64,000 nucleotides of DNA, from contig JASMLP010000147.1 in assembly GCA_030748635.1 (NCBI GenBank), forward strand, positions 1-64,000, in the 5' to 3' direction. Positions 1-7,553 of the stretch are shown here, piece after piece (positions within the stretch are counted from its first letter, which is position 1; every line of letters starts with the position of its first letter). The notes under the pieces are model-generated. The model did no database searches, had not been told where the DNA came from, and saw only the letters and a program-made list of their open reading frames with translations. Source of the DNA: Planctomycetota bacterium (GTDB taxonomy: Bacteria; Planctomycetota; JACQVV01; JASMLP01). A program made the position numbers and the translations under genes.

Positions 1-1
1 A

Positions 2-982
2 TCCCTCACCGGTTCGGAGGCCACCTACGGCGCTTTTCTGGAAGCGCAACTCCACTCGATCTTCGGCCCTCACCTCGTCACTCTCGAACGTCAGCCGGTG
101 GAGGCTGATCGATTCAACCTCCTGGCCTGCTGTGGATCGGATAATCCCGACATCCTCTTCTCCACTCACATCGACACCGTCCCTCCCTTCCTCGAACCTC
201 GGATCTCGGCCAACAAAATATTTGGTCGAGGCGCCTGCGACACCAAGGGGCTTCAGGTTTCGATGCTTCACGCCGGACAACAACTTCTGGAACAGGGGAT
301 TCACTCGTTTGGATTCCTATTCGTGGTCGGAGAAGAAGTCGACCACTGCGGCGCCCGAGTGGCTAGCCAGCAACTCTCCCTACACCCTTCGGGGATCCTG
401 CTCGGCGAGCCCACTCGAAACCGAATCATGCAGGCTCAAAAGGGAGTATTACGCATCCGGATCTCGACTCGAGGTGTAAGCGGTCACTCGGGATACCCGG
501 AATCCGGAAAAAGCGCCACTCATCAACTACTCGACTTTCTCCAAAATCTTCGCCACCTTGAACTTCCATCTCACCCGAACCGAGGAACGACCACCCTCAA
601 TATCGGCACCTTGACCGGCGGAGAAGCCGCCAATGTCATTGCGCCATCCGCATCGGCCGACATCATGATCCGGACCGTCTCCCCCACCCAAGTTCTGCTC
701 GACATGTTCACCCCACTGCTCCCCTCGGACACCACCCTCGAGGTCGTTCATCAGAGCGATCCGCTGGATCTTCATGTCTTGCCAGGCTTTGAAACCGATG
801 TGGCTCATTTCTTTACCGATGCCGGTTTCCTCCAGGCTCTCGGACCGGTCACTCTTTTGGGCCCTGGTGACATTCGATTCGCTCATTCCGAGCGGGAGCA
901 GATCACCCGAGAAGAACTTTACGAAGGATCGAAACTCTATCAACGAGCCGCGCGAACCTTATTAGAAAAATCCAGATCATGA
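2..982 (+). CDS. M20-family metallopeptidase/deacylase (5' end outside window)
   Basis: The frame is open from base 2, so the N-terminus lies outside; about 326 residues are visible. Landmarks of the M20 family (ArgE, DapE, carboxypeptidase G2) appear in order: HIDTVPP (metal His and neighbouring Asp), GRGACDTKG (bridging Asp), GEEVDH (general-base Glu and metal Glu), LLGEPT (metal acid) and a late AHSERE (metal His). The lid/dimerisation domain lies between, starting near ISTRGVSGHSGYPE. A soluble two-zinc hydrolase acting on an N-acyl amino acid or small peptide is expected; ArgE/DapE-like specificity cannot be decided. The stop overlaps the next start as ATGA, which implies coupled expression with the amidohydrolase, so both may act on the same acylated nitrogen compound. 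Confidence 0.85.
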   Translation, partial: SLTGSEATYGAFLEAQLHSIFGPHLVTLERQPVEADRFNLLACCGSDNPDILFSTHIDTVPPFLEPRISANKIFGRGACDTKGLQVSMLHAGQQLLEQGIHSFGFLFVVGEEVDHCGARVASQQLSLHPSGILLGEPTRNRIMQAQKGVLRIRISTRGVSGHSGYPESGKSATHQLLDFLQNLRHLELPSHPNRGTTTLNIGTLTGGEAANVIAPSASADIMIRTVSPTQVLLDMFTPLLPSDTTLEVVHQSDPLDLHVLPGFETDVAHFFTDAGFLQALGPVTLLGPGDIRFAHSEREQITREELYEGSKLYQRAARTLLEKSRS

Positions 983-2349
983 AGTATTTCAGCGCTGACC
1001 ATATTTATGCAAAAGGAGAGCTTCTCGAAAACCACGCCATGCTCGTGGACGAATCCGGAACCATCGTAGCCATCGGCCCCGGAGAGACCCTGGGTGGCGA
1101 CACCACCGATACCGTCGACGAAATGTATGTCTACCCAGGTTGCGTATTGCTCCCCGGATGTATCAACAGTCATGTCCATTCCTTCCAGGTCTACCTTCGC
1201 GGACGATCCGAAAGTTCCCTCCACTTTCAGGACTGGGTAACCTCTCACCTTTATCCGCTCATCCTTTCCCTCGACGCAACCAGCCTTCATTCAGCCGCTT
1301 TGCTGGCCTATCACGAGATGATTCTCTCCGGAACGACTACCGTGGGAGAATTCCACTATGTTCATCATGTCCCAGGCTGCGAGCGCGGTTCCGGCGCTCA
1401 CCAGATGGTCCAGGCAGCCGAGGCCCTGGGCCTACGAATCGTTCTCCTTCGTGCCCTCTACGACCGCGGTACCCACCCAGCTCAATCGCGCTTCCACGAG
1501 TCGCCCAGTGAAGCGATCCAAAGGCTCGAAGACCTCCACGCTCAGTACGCCGACCACCCCCTTGTTTCCATCCGCCCAGCCCCTCACTCCCTTCATGGCG
1601 CCAGCGGAGAGATGATCGAAGCCGCCGCCGACTTTTCGCGTCGTCACAAGGTTCCGATGCACATTCATCTGGCGGAGCAGGAATCGGACATCGAATATGC
1701 CCACAAGCACTATGGATGCGGACCACTCACCGCCCTCCAGAAATTAGGAGGTCTTCACGAACACACCGTACTCGTTCACGGATGTTGGCTGGATCAATCG
1801 GAGCGAGAACTCCTGGCCGAGACAGGAGGAGGTCTCGCCTACAACCCCCTCACGAACATGGCCCTGGGCGATGGGGTCACGGAGATCCCCGACCTCATTC
1901 AGCGGGGGGTTCCGATCAGCCTCGGCACGGACGCCAACATACGCCTCTCGATCTACGACGAAGCCCGAGCGGTGGAATACATCCAGCGAATCACCCGGAA
2001 GAAAATGGGAATTCTGAGCCCGGAGTCTCGAGAGGGACACCGCCTCCTCGACATGGCGACCCTTCAGGGAGGGCGCAACCTGGGAATCCCCTGCGGTTCC
2101 CTCGAAGTGGGACAACAAGCGGACATCGTCGTTCTGGACACTTCCGATCCATCCCTACAGCCAGGAGCGTTAGAAGCGGGAGAAGCTCTACTGTCCCAGA
2201 TTATTTTTTCCATGGTTCCGCAAACAGCGATCCAGCACGCGTTTGTCGGCGGACAACAGATCTTACGCCACCGAACTCCAACCCTGTTCTCTCGCCAAGA
2301 ACTTCACCAACTAATACTCAGCACACATCCGCGTTACAACTCCCACTAG
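979..2349 (+). CDS. HutF-like amidohydrolase (aminohydrolase/deiminase)
   Basis: A complete 456-residue subtype III amidohydrolase. It has the N-terminal composite-sheet segment, metal ligands H65/H67 in SHVHSF, H229 with E232 in HIHLAEQ, H267 in VHGCW and D318 in GTDAN. EFHYVHH, LGDG and the region after D318 (LSIYDEARAVEYIQR) closely resemble N-formimino-L-glutamate deiminase (HutF). From family knowledge HutF binds glutamate carboxylates with arginines, one in an HSLR motif and one in a WRE motif; here these read HSLH (203-206) and DWVTS, so the substrate probably differs. No other histidine-utilisation gene is visible. It is coupled by ATGA to the M20 hydrolase, which suggests a two-step deimination/deacylation route. 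Alternatives are SsnA/TrzN-type deaminases. Confidence 0.8.
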   Translation: MKYFSADHIYAKGELLENHAMLVDESGTIVAIGPGETLGGDTTDTVDEMYVYPGCVLLPGCINSHVHSFQVYLRGRSESSLHFQDWVTSHLYPLILSLDATSLHSAALLAYHEMILSGTTTVGEFHYVHHVPGCERGSGAHQMVQAAEALGLRIVLLRALYDRGTHPAQSRFHESPSEAIQRLEDLHAQYADHPLVSIRPAPHSLHGASGEMIEAAADFSRRHKVPMHIHLAEQESDIEYAHKHYGCGPLTALQKLGGLHEHTVLVHGCWLDQSERELLAETGGGLAYNPLTNMALGDGVTEIPDLIQRGVPISLGTDANIRLSIYDEARAVEYIQRITRKKMGILSPESREGHRLLDMATLQGGRNLGIPCGSLEVGQQADIVVLDTSDPSLQPGALEAGEALLSQIIFSMVPQTAIQHAFVGGQQILRHRTPTLFSRQELHQLILSTHPRYNSH

Positions 2350-2388
2350 TCGTCTCCGCCAGCGACCTTCCCAGAATGAACGAGGCCT

Positions 2389-3405
2389 TCAAACCGTTCT
2401 GCCAATGGCCGCGGCAACTCGCGACACCTGCCCCACCAACCCTTCAAACTGATCGGGATAGAGTGACTGAGCGCCATCAGAAAGGGCCTCTTCCGGTCGA
2501 TTATGGACCTCGACTATGAGCCCATCAGCGCCCGCAGCCACGGCCGCCAAGGCCAGAGGGAGAACCCCCTCTCGATGCCCCGCAGCGTGAGATGGATCGG
2601 CAAGAACCGGCAAGTGGCTTCGAGAATGGATCGCAGGCAACACCCCGATATCGAAAGTGTTTCGGCTGTGGTCGCTGAATGTCCGAATTCCACGTTCGCA
2701 CAAAATAACCTGTCGATTTCCTTCAGATAATACGTATTCGGCCGCCATCAAATACTCTTCCAGCGTGGCCGAAAGACCCCGCTTGAGAAGTACCGGTCGG
2801 TTCACACGACCAACTTTTTTCAGGAAGGAGTAGTTGTACATGTTACGAGCGCCGATCTGGATGATGTCGCTGACTTCGGCAATTCGCTCCAGACTTTCCT
2901 CGTCCACGGCTTCGGTGCAAACAGCAAGGCCGGTCTCTTCACGCACCGTTTTCAAGATCTCCAGTCCTTCTTGTCCGAGTCCCTGAAAGGAGTAGGGAGA
3001 CGTCCGGGGCTTATAAGCTCCACCCCGAAAAAGAACGGCGCCAGCAGCCTGAACACGATGCGCGATAGCCATCGCCTGTTCGGGACTTTCCAGCGAGCAG
3101 GGGCCCGCGATGACAACCACCTTGTTCCCACCAATTTCTATATTCTTGCCGACCTCGACAACCGTTCGATCGGGCTGCATTTCACGACTGACGAGCTTGT
3201 AAGGCTTGGTGACCCGGATCACATCCTGAACACCCTCGATCTCCTCGATCACCGCACTGTCAATCGGTCCCGTATTTCCGGTAATTCCGATGGCCGTTCG
3301 ACTGGCACCGGGCATCGTGTGTGGAGTCAACCCAAGATTGCGAACCACCTCACACGCAGCCTCGATCTGCGCCTCACTTGCCTGACGATTCATGACGATG
3401 AGCAT
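2389..3405 (-). CDS. aroF: 3-deoxy-7-phosphoheptulonate synthase (DAHP synthase), type I-beta
   Basis: Condenses phosphoenolpyruvate and erythrose 4-phosphate, the first step of aromatic amino acid synthesis. The 338 residues show a ferredoxin-like N-terminal regulatory domain (about 1-70, MLIVMNRQASEAQIEAA), then the TIM barrel with VIAGPCSLES near residue 100, FRGGAYKPRTSPYSFQG, IQIGARNMYN, VLLKRG, ILCERGIRTF and ADPSHAAGHR. These are the substrate and metal motifs of the AroF/KdsA family of the Bacillus/Thermotoga type. The N-terminal domain in this subclass mediates feedback inhibition by Tyr or Phe (family knowledge). It is a single gene, convergent with the amidohydrolase and divergent from the FHA-GGDEF gene; an AGAGGTG lies 6 bases before the ATG. 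Confidence 0.95.
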   Translation of the reverse strand: MLIVMNRQASEAQIEAACEVVRNLGLTPHTMPGASRTAIGITGNTGPIDSAVIEEIEGVQDVIRVTKPYKLVSREMQPDRTVVEVGKNIEIGGNKVVVIAGPCSLESPEQAMAIAHRVQAAGAVLFRGGAYKPRTSPYSFQGLGQEGLEILKTVREETGLAVCTEAVDEESLERIAEVSDIIQIGARNMYNYSFLKKVGRVNRPVLLKRGLSATLEEYLMAAEYVLSEGNRQVILCERGIRTFSDHSRNTFDIGVLPAIHSRSHLPVLADPSHAAGHREGVLPLALAAVAAGADGLIVEVHNRPEEALSDGAQSLYPDQFEGLVGQVSRVAAAIGRTV

Positions 3406-3498
3406 GAAAACACCTCTATCACACCAAGTTCTGTAAAATACGTTGCGAACATGATACTCGACCCTACGCTGTCAGTAACCGAGAAGTCTCGTGAACGC

Positions 3499-3526
3499 TT
3501 GCGACCCCTCTCAGGGGACGTACAAT
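3499..3526 (+). promoter_or_regulatory. Promoter of the FHA-GGDEF gene with a dyad in the spacer
   Basis: TTGCGA (3499-3504), a 16-base spacer and TACAAT (3521-3526) form a good housekeeping promoter 50 bases before the ATG at 3577. The spacer begins with the perfect inverted repeat CCCCT-CTC-AGGGG (3505-3517), directly after the -35 box. The position is ideal for an operator that controls polymerase binding; the regulator is unknown. A similar layout occurs at 17900-17927. Confidence 0.6.
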
Positions 3527-3576
3527 GCGATCGAGGATCGAGACCTCTTCTCATTCGATAACGAGAACAAAACAGC

Positions 3577-5526
3577 ATGGCACAAATCGTGATCGTTGAT
3601 GGACCCGACACGGGCCATAGCTTTGCCATCGGCGAGCATGCCGTCATCGGAACAGATCCAAACAACGAAGTCGTCCTGAGTGATCGGCGAGCCTCCAAGC
3701 GACATTCGGCGCTTCAAATGCGTGGGGACCAGTACGAAATACAGAATCTCGATTCCAGCAGAAAAATTTTCGTCAATACCGAACCGACGACTCAGCGTGT
3801 CCTCCATCACGGGGACATGATCACAATCGGGAACAGCAAACTCCTGTTCTCCCAAGAAGACCCCGCTACTCCTGAGCACGACCGCGACATTTCTGACGCC
3901 ACCAACACCCAGCTAGTCGAGGGACAAGTTCTTTCTCATCTCGGATCGATCCAGGATAGCGACACCCTCTTCCTCGAACTCGAAACCGCTGATGAACAAG
4001 GCCGTCGTCTTCTCGCTCTCTACAAAGTCAGCCAAGTTCTTCATGGAGAACTTGACCTGGATTCGATCCTCGTGAAGCTGACCCAGATCCTCTTTGAAGA
4101 ATTTCCCGCGGATCGCATCCTCATCTTGATCTCCCCGGGCGAAGAAAAAAACTTCGATGTCCAATTCGCATGGGACCGTTCTCGAGGAAGAGTGGAAGAA
4201 CCCATCCGTTACAGTCGAACCATTGTCTCCGAGGTCATGAAATCACGAGAAGCAATACTGACCGCCAACGCCATGGATGACCAGCGATTCGACATGAAAC
4301 AGAGCATCGTCGATCAATCGATAGTCAGCGCTCTCTGCGTCCCCCTTGTCCGCCGAGGACACTCCTTCGGAGTCATTCAACTCGACACTTCCAACGCCGA
4401 ACGAGCTTTCAACAATGACGACCTGGAGCAACTGACCAAAATCGGCTTCCAGTGCGCTGTGGCCATCCAGAACTCACTGACTTACTCAGAACCCCAGCAA
4501 GACGCCAACACGCTCAAGTCACTTTCCCGAGCAACGCGTCAACTATCGAGATACCTGGATGATCGTGGCGCCATCCTCAATGAAGGAATCAGTTATGCGT
4601 GCTGCCTGTTGGGGTGCAGAGATGGATCGATCATGCTGGCCTCGGCTCGAACCAAAAACCTCCACGTCATCACCTCGTTCAACCGATCGATAAAGCGTGG
4701 CATCCAATCCCCCATAGACCAAGGGCTTTCAGGATGGGCCTACTCCAATAATCGTCCGCTGATTCACCCCTCCAAAGATGGGCAATTCGCGCTGCCCGAC
4801 CCACTCAAGCCCACTCATCGAGATCGTTATCAAACCGATTCCTTTATGATCCTCCCGATCCACAGAACTGCGCAGGATGGAGAAGAAAGTCAGGTCATCG
4901 GCGTTCTAAACGTGACCGACAAAATGGGCGGAGGTAACTTCTCGAGCACCGACCTCAAAGTTCTTCAGGTGCTCGTCGCCCAGATCGGGATTGCGCTCAC
5001 CAATGCCCGTCTTTACGAAAAAGCGACCGTCGACTCTCTCACCCGACTCTATGTCAGGCGATTTTTTTTCGATCGCCTGAAGAACGAACTACGAATCGAA
5101 TCCGATAACGACAACTCACCTCTCAGCCTTCTCATGCTCGATCTCGACAACTTCAAATCCGTCAACGACAACTACGGACATCCCGCTGGCGACCTCATCC
5201 TACGGGAAACCGGACGCATCATCCGCTCCTGTTGCCGTGATAGCGATGTCGCTGCTCGCTATGGTGGCGAAGAACTGGCGATCTTGCTTCCGGGGACCCC
5301 ACCCCAGACCGCCCTCGAAGTGGCCGAACGCATCCGAAAAGCGATTGAAAACCATGTCTTTGCGACCAAGGAGAAGGAGCTAAAAATAACCGTCAGCATC
5401 GGTCTTGCGGGCCTCCAGGCCAAAGACACCCGGGACTCTCTTTTAGGAAGAGCAGATAAAGCCCTTTACGAGGCCAAGAAGTCCGGCAAGAATCGGGTTG
5501 TCTCCATGGAAACAGAACTTCACTGA
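3577..5526 (+). CDS. FHA-GAF-GAF-GGDEF diguanylate cyclase
   Basis: A cytoplasmic signalling protein of 649 residues without membrane segments. Domain order: FHA (about 5-95, with IGTDPNNEVVLSD and SKRHSAL, the phospho-Thr binding loops), GAF 1 (about 140-305), GAF 2 (about 320-480) and GGDEF (about 485-645). The active-site loop is GGEEL (563-567), an active variant, and the RxxD inhibitory site is present as RDSD (554-557), exactly five residues upstream, so product feedback by c-di-GMP is expected. The FHA domain suggests recruitment to a Thr-phosphorylated partner; two Ser/Thr kinases are encoded at 9.6 and 20.8 kb. It has its own promoter and overlaps the next gene by one base (TGATG). 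Confidence 0.93.
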   Translation: MAQIVIVDGPDTGHSFAIGEHAVIGTDPNNEVVLSDRRASKRHSALQMRGDQYEIQNLDSSRKIFVNTEPTTQRVLHHGDMITIGNSKLLFSQEDPATPEHDRDISDATNTQLVEGQVLSHLGSIQDSDTLFLELETADEQGRRLLALYKVSQVLHGELDLDSILVKLTQILFEEFPADRILILISPGEEKNFDVQFAWDRSRGRVEEPIRYSRTIVSEVMKSREAILTANAMDDQRFDMKQSIVDQSIVSALCVPLVRRGHSFGVIQLDTSNAERAFNNDDLEQLTKIGFQCAVAIQNSLTYSEPQQDANTLKSLSRATRQLSRYLDDRGAILNEGISYACCLLGCRDGSIMLASARTKNLHVITSFNRSIKRGIQSPIDQGLSGWAYSNNRPLIHPSKDGQFALPDPLKPTHRDRYQTDSFMILPIHRTAQDGEESQVIGVLNVTDKMGGGNFSSTDLKVLQVLVAQIGIALTNARLYEKATVDSLTRLYVRRFFFDRLKNELRIESDNDNSPLSLLMLDLDNFKSVNDNYGHPAGDLILRETGRIIRSCCRDSDVAARYGGEELAILLPGTPPQTALEVAERIRKAIENHVFATKEKELKITVSIGLAGLQAKDTRDSLLGRADKALYEAKKSGKNRVVSMETELH

Positions 5527-6125
5527 TGATCCAAACCAAACACATCGTCACCTTACTCCTGCTAGCCAACGTTGCTCTCCTTGCGGTCGGCTCGGCTCAA
5601 GAGCCCTTTGATGCGTACCTGGCAGGCTCGGCGGCAGGACTCGCCCTGTTGACCGTTATTTTCTGGTTATTCGGAACTCATCGATCCCATCTCAGTAGCC
5701 CTGAAGTCGCAGGAAGCACTCTCGAGTTGATCCCCCCCGCAGAAGGAGGAGCGCTCGGGGAAGAAATGACCATCGAAGCCAAGCTGACCCCCTCGAGAAC
5801 CCTACAGCTGAACTATCTGATTCTTCACCTGGTCAATAAACAGCTGGAGAAAAAACCTCCCCTGGACAAAGTCGTTCGACACTCCACGTTTATTTTTCGG
5901 AAAAATATTCACCGTGAGATTCGATCGGGCCAGCCAAACTCTGAGTCGATTCGGATCAAGGTGCCAGCATGTCGCGAGCCCACTCGTGAATCCAAATATG
6001 TCAGCATCACCTGGGAAATCACCCCAGAAGCCCACTTCTCGGCCCCTGAGGGTAGCCGGCAGGCGAGCTACGTTTATCGAGGCACACCCACCTCGATCCC
6101 GGTCGCCCCTCCGGAAGAATCCTGA
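5526..6125 (+). CDS. Small membrane-anchored protein of unknown function
   Basis: 199 residues. An N-terminal hydrophobic segment (about 8-24) and a second one (about 32-50, AGSAAGLALLTVIFWLF) predict two membrane passes or a cleaved signal plus one anchor. The remaining 150 residues are predicted beta-rich (LELIPPAEGG, MTIEAKLTPSR, SIRIKVPACRE, YVSITWEITPE), loosely like an arrestin-type sandwich, but I do not recognise the family. The start overlaps the stop of the FHA-GGDEF cyclase by one base, so the two proteins are made together and the membrane protein may be its partner or sensor (inference). It ends two bases after a shared TGAATATTCA palindrome with the convergent kinase stop. Confidence 0.75.
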   Translation: MIQTKHIVTLLLLANVALLAVGSAQEPFDAYLAGSAAGLALLTVIFWLFGTHRSHLSSPEVAGSTLELIPPAEGGALGEEMTIEAKLTPSRTLQLNYLILHLVNKQLEKKPPLDKVVRHSTFIFRKNIHREIRSGQPNSESIRIKVPACREPTRESKYVSITWEITPEAHFSAPEGSRQASYVYRGTPTSIPVAPPEES

Positions 6126-6129
6126 ATAT

Positions 6130-7341
6130 TCACGGCTGTTTCCGTGGTATTTCGATCCGAAAGACGCTCCCCTCCCCCGGAGTACTTTCCACGGAAACCT
6201 CTCCGCAATGAGCTTCGATCACACTTTTGACGATCGAAGTCCCTAACCCGGTGCCCCCATCGCCCTTGGAGCTATAAAACGGGGTAAATACTCGTTCGAG
6301 AGCCTTCGCGTCCATCCCCACTCCCGTATCCCGGACCTCCAACCCGACCGACCCCTCGCAAGAGTCGGTTGACAGAACCAGGAGACCTCCCTCCGACATC
6401 GCATCACGAGCATTTCCAGCCAGATTGTAAAGAACTCGCCGCATTCTGCTCGGATCGAAACAGACCCGACCAGAATCTTCGATCTCGGTGCGCAATTCGA
6501 TCCCCTGATTTTCAAGGTCGCGAGACAACACCTGAGCCACATCTGCCACAAATTCACCCCACGAAGCTTCCTCGAGCTGCAGTGAAGTTCCCCCCTTGGA
6601 GAAATCTAGTAACTCTTTTGTCATCCCGACAAGGCGATCGATTTCCGAGATAATGATGTCCGCATAACGCCGGTGCTCCGGACTCTGGCTGGCAATGAGA
6701 TGCGCATACCCTTGAATGGCAGCCATAGGGTTCTTGATGTCATGAATAATCGAACTCGCCATGCGGCCGATCACCGCCATCCGGTCCTCCTGAAAACGCT
6801 CCTGAGCTTGCCTCACCTGCTCGATGGCGTCGGAGGCCTGCTCTGCGAGCAACAAAAGGATATCTTCATCCTCTCTTCCAAATATCGTTCCGCTCTTCTT
6901 GTTCAAAGCTTCCAGAACCCCCAGAAGCCGCCCATCGACCTCGAGAGGAACCGCCAAGATCGACCGGGTCTGAAAATCCATATCCTCGTCTATATTGCCT
7001 GTAAACCGCTTATCCAGAGAGACATCAGGCACATGAACCACCTTCCGATGCAAAGCGGCCCAACCGGCTACGCCCTCTCCAACCGGAATCGGCGGATAGT
7101 TAGACAAAGCTTGTTCGCGCCCCCCTCGAATCGAATGAAAGGAAAGAAAAGTTTCTTCTGAATTCGCGAGAAGAAGCGTGGAAGCCTCCACTTCCAGCAA
7201 ATCGACGCAAACATCCAGTATTTCATCCAGCAGATCATCCAGGTCGAAAGGTTTTCGGAGACGTCGAACAATCTCCAGCAAAGCCCCAAACCGTCGATCG
7301 TGCCCCGAGGGGTGAACGGATCCGTTGACTCTCGTTTCCAT
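6130..7341 (-). CDS. GAF-domain sensor histidine kinase
   Basis: Domain order: GAF (about 15-165; ILDVCVDLLEVEASTLLLA, GEGVAGWAAL), linking helix, HisKA with the H-box HDIKNPMAAIQGY (phosphorylated His near residue 200), and HATPase with NLAGNARDAM (N-box), DTGVGMD (G1) and GGTGLGTSIVKSVIE (G2). All catalytic boxes are intact. There is no membrane segment, so it is a cytosolic sensor of the NtrB/PAS-GAF type. No response regulator lies next to it, so it is an orphan. The ATG at 7341 is chosen because TACAAT (7349-7354, - strand) lies 7 bases upstream, which would give a very short leader; the frame extends to a TTG at 7440. The gene ends 4 bases from the convergent membrane protein. Confidence 0.9.
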   Translation of the reverse strand: METRVNGSVHPSGHDRRFGALLEIVRRLRKPFDLDDLLDEILDVCVDLLEVEASTLLLANSEETFLSFHSIRGGREQALSNYPPIPVGEGVAGWAALHRKVVHVPDVSLDKRFTGNIDEDMDFQTRSILAVPLEVDGRLLGVLEALNKKSGTIFGREDEDILLLLAEQASDAIEQVRQAQERFQEDRMAVIGRMASSIIHDIKNPMAAIQGYAHLIASQSPEHRRYADIIISEIDRLVGMTKELLDFSKGGTSLQLEEASWGEFVADVAQVLSRDLENQGIELRTEIEDSGRVCFDPSRMRRVLYNLAGNARDAMSEGGLLVLSTDSCEGSVGLEVRDTGVGMDAKALERVFTPFYSSKGDGGTGLGTSIVKSVIEAHCGEVSVESTPGEGSVFRIEIPRKQP

Positions 7342-7452
7342 AAAGCAAATTGTAACATTCTCCACTCGCCCCTCGGGAAACAACTCGAAACCCCGTTCGA
7401 ACGGCCACATGAGAATCTGATACGCTTCCAAAGATTCCAATTATCGGTCGCG

Positions 7453-7481
7453 TTGTTCACAATCAAGTTGCGTCCTATACT
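7453..7481 (+). promoter_or_regulatory. Promoter for the CUB-like protein/lipoprotein/kinase operon
   Basis: TTGTTC (7453-7458), a 17-base spacer and TATACT (7476-7481). The start codon follows at 7554, giving a leader of about 65 bases that holds a short hairpin (GAGCC 7512-7516 with GGCTC 7522-7526, followed by CCTTTT), a weak attenuator-like element. Confidence 0.6.
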
Positions 7482-7553
7482 TGAGCAATCCGTTTTATCA
7501 TCCTTTTCCCAGAGCCATACGGGCTCCCTTTTCCTAACCGAAAGGCTCCCCTG

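Noticed and set aside
2-2349. Histidine-utilisation (hut) operon
   Set aside because: Only a HutF-like gene is present, with changed specificity residues; no hutH, hutU, hutI or HutG-type gene is visible.
1716-2519. 267-residue + strand frame in the amidohydrolase region
   Set aside because: Overlaps the amidohydrolase in another frame; its product is Arg/Pro/Ser-rich without structure or known motif.
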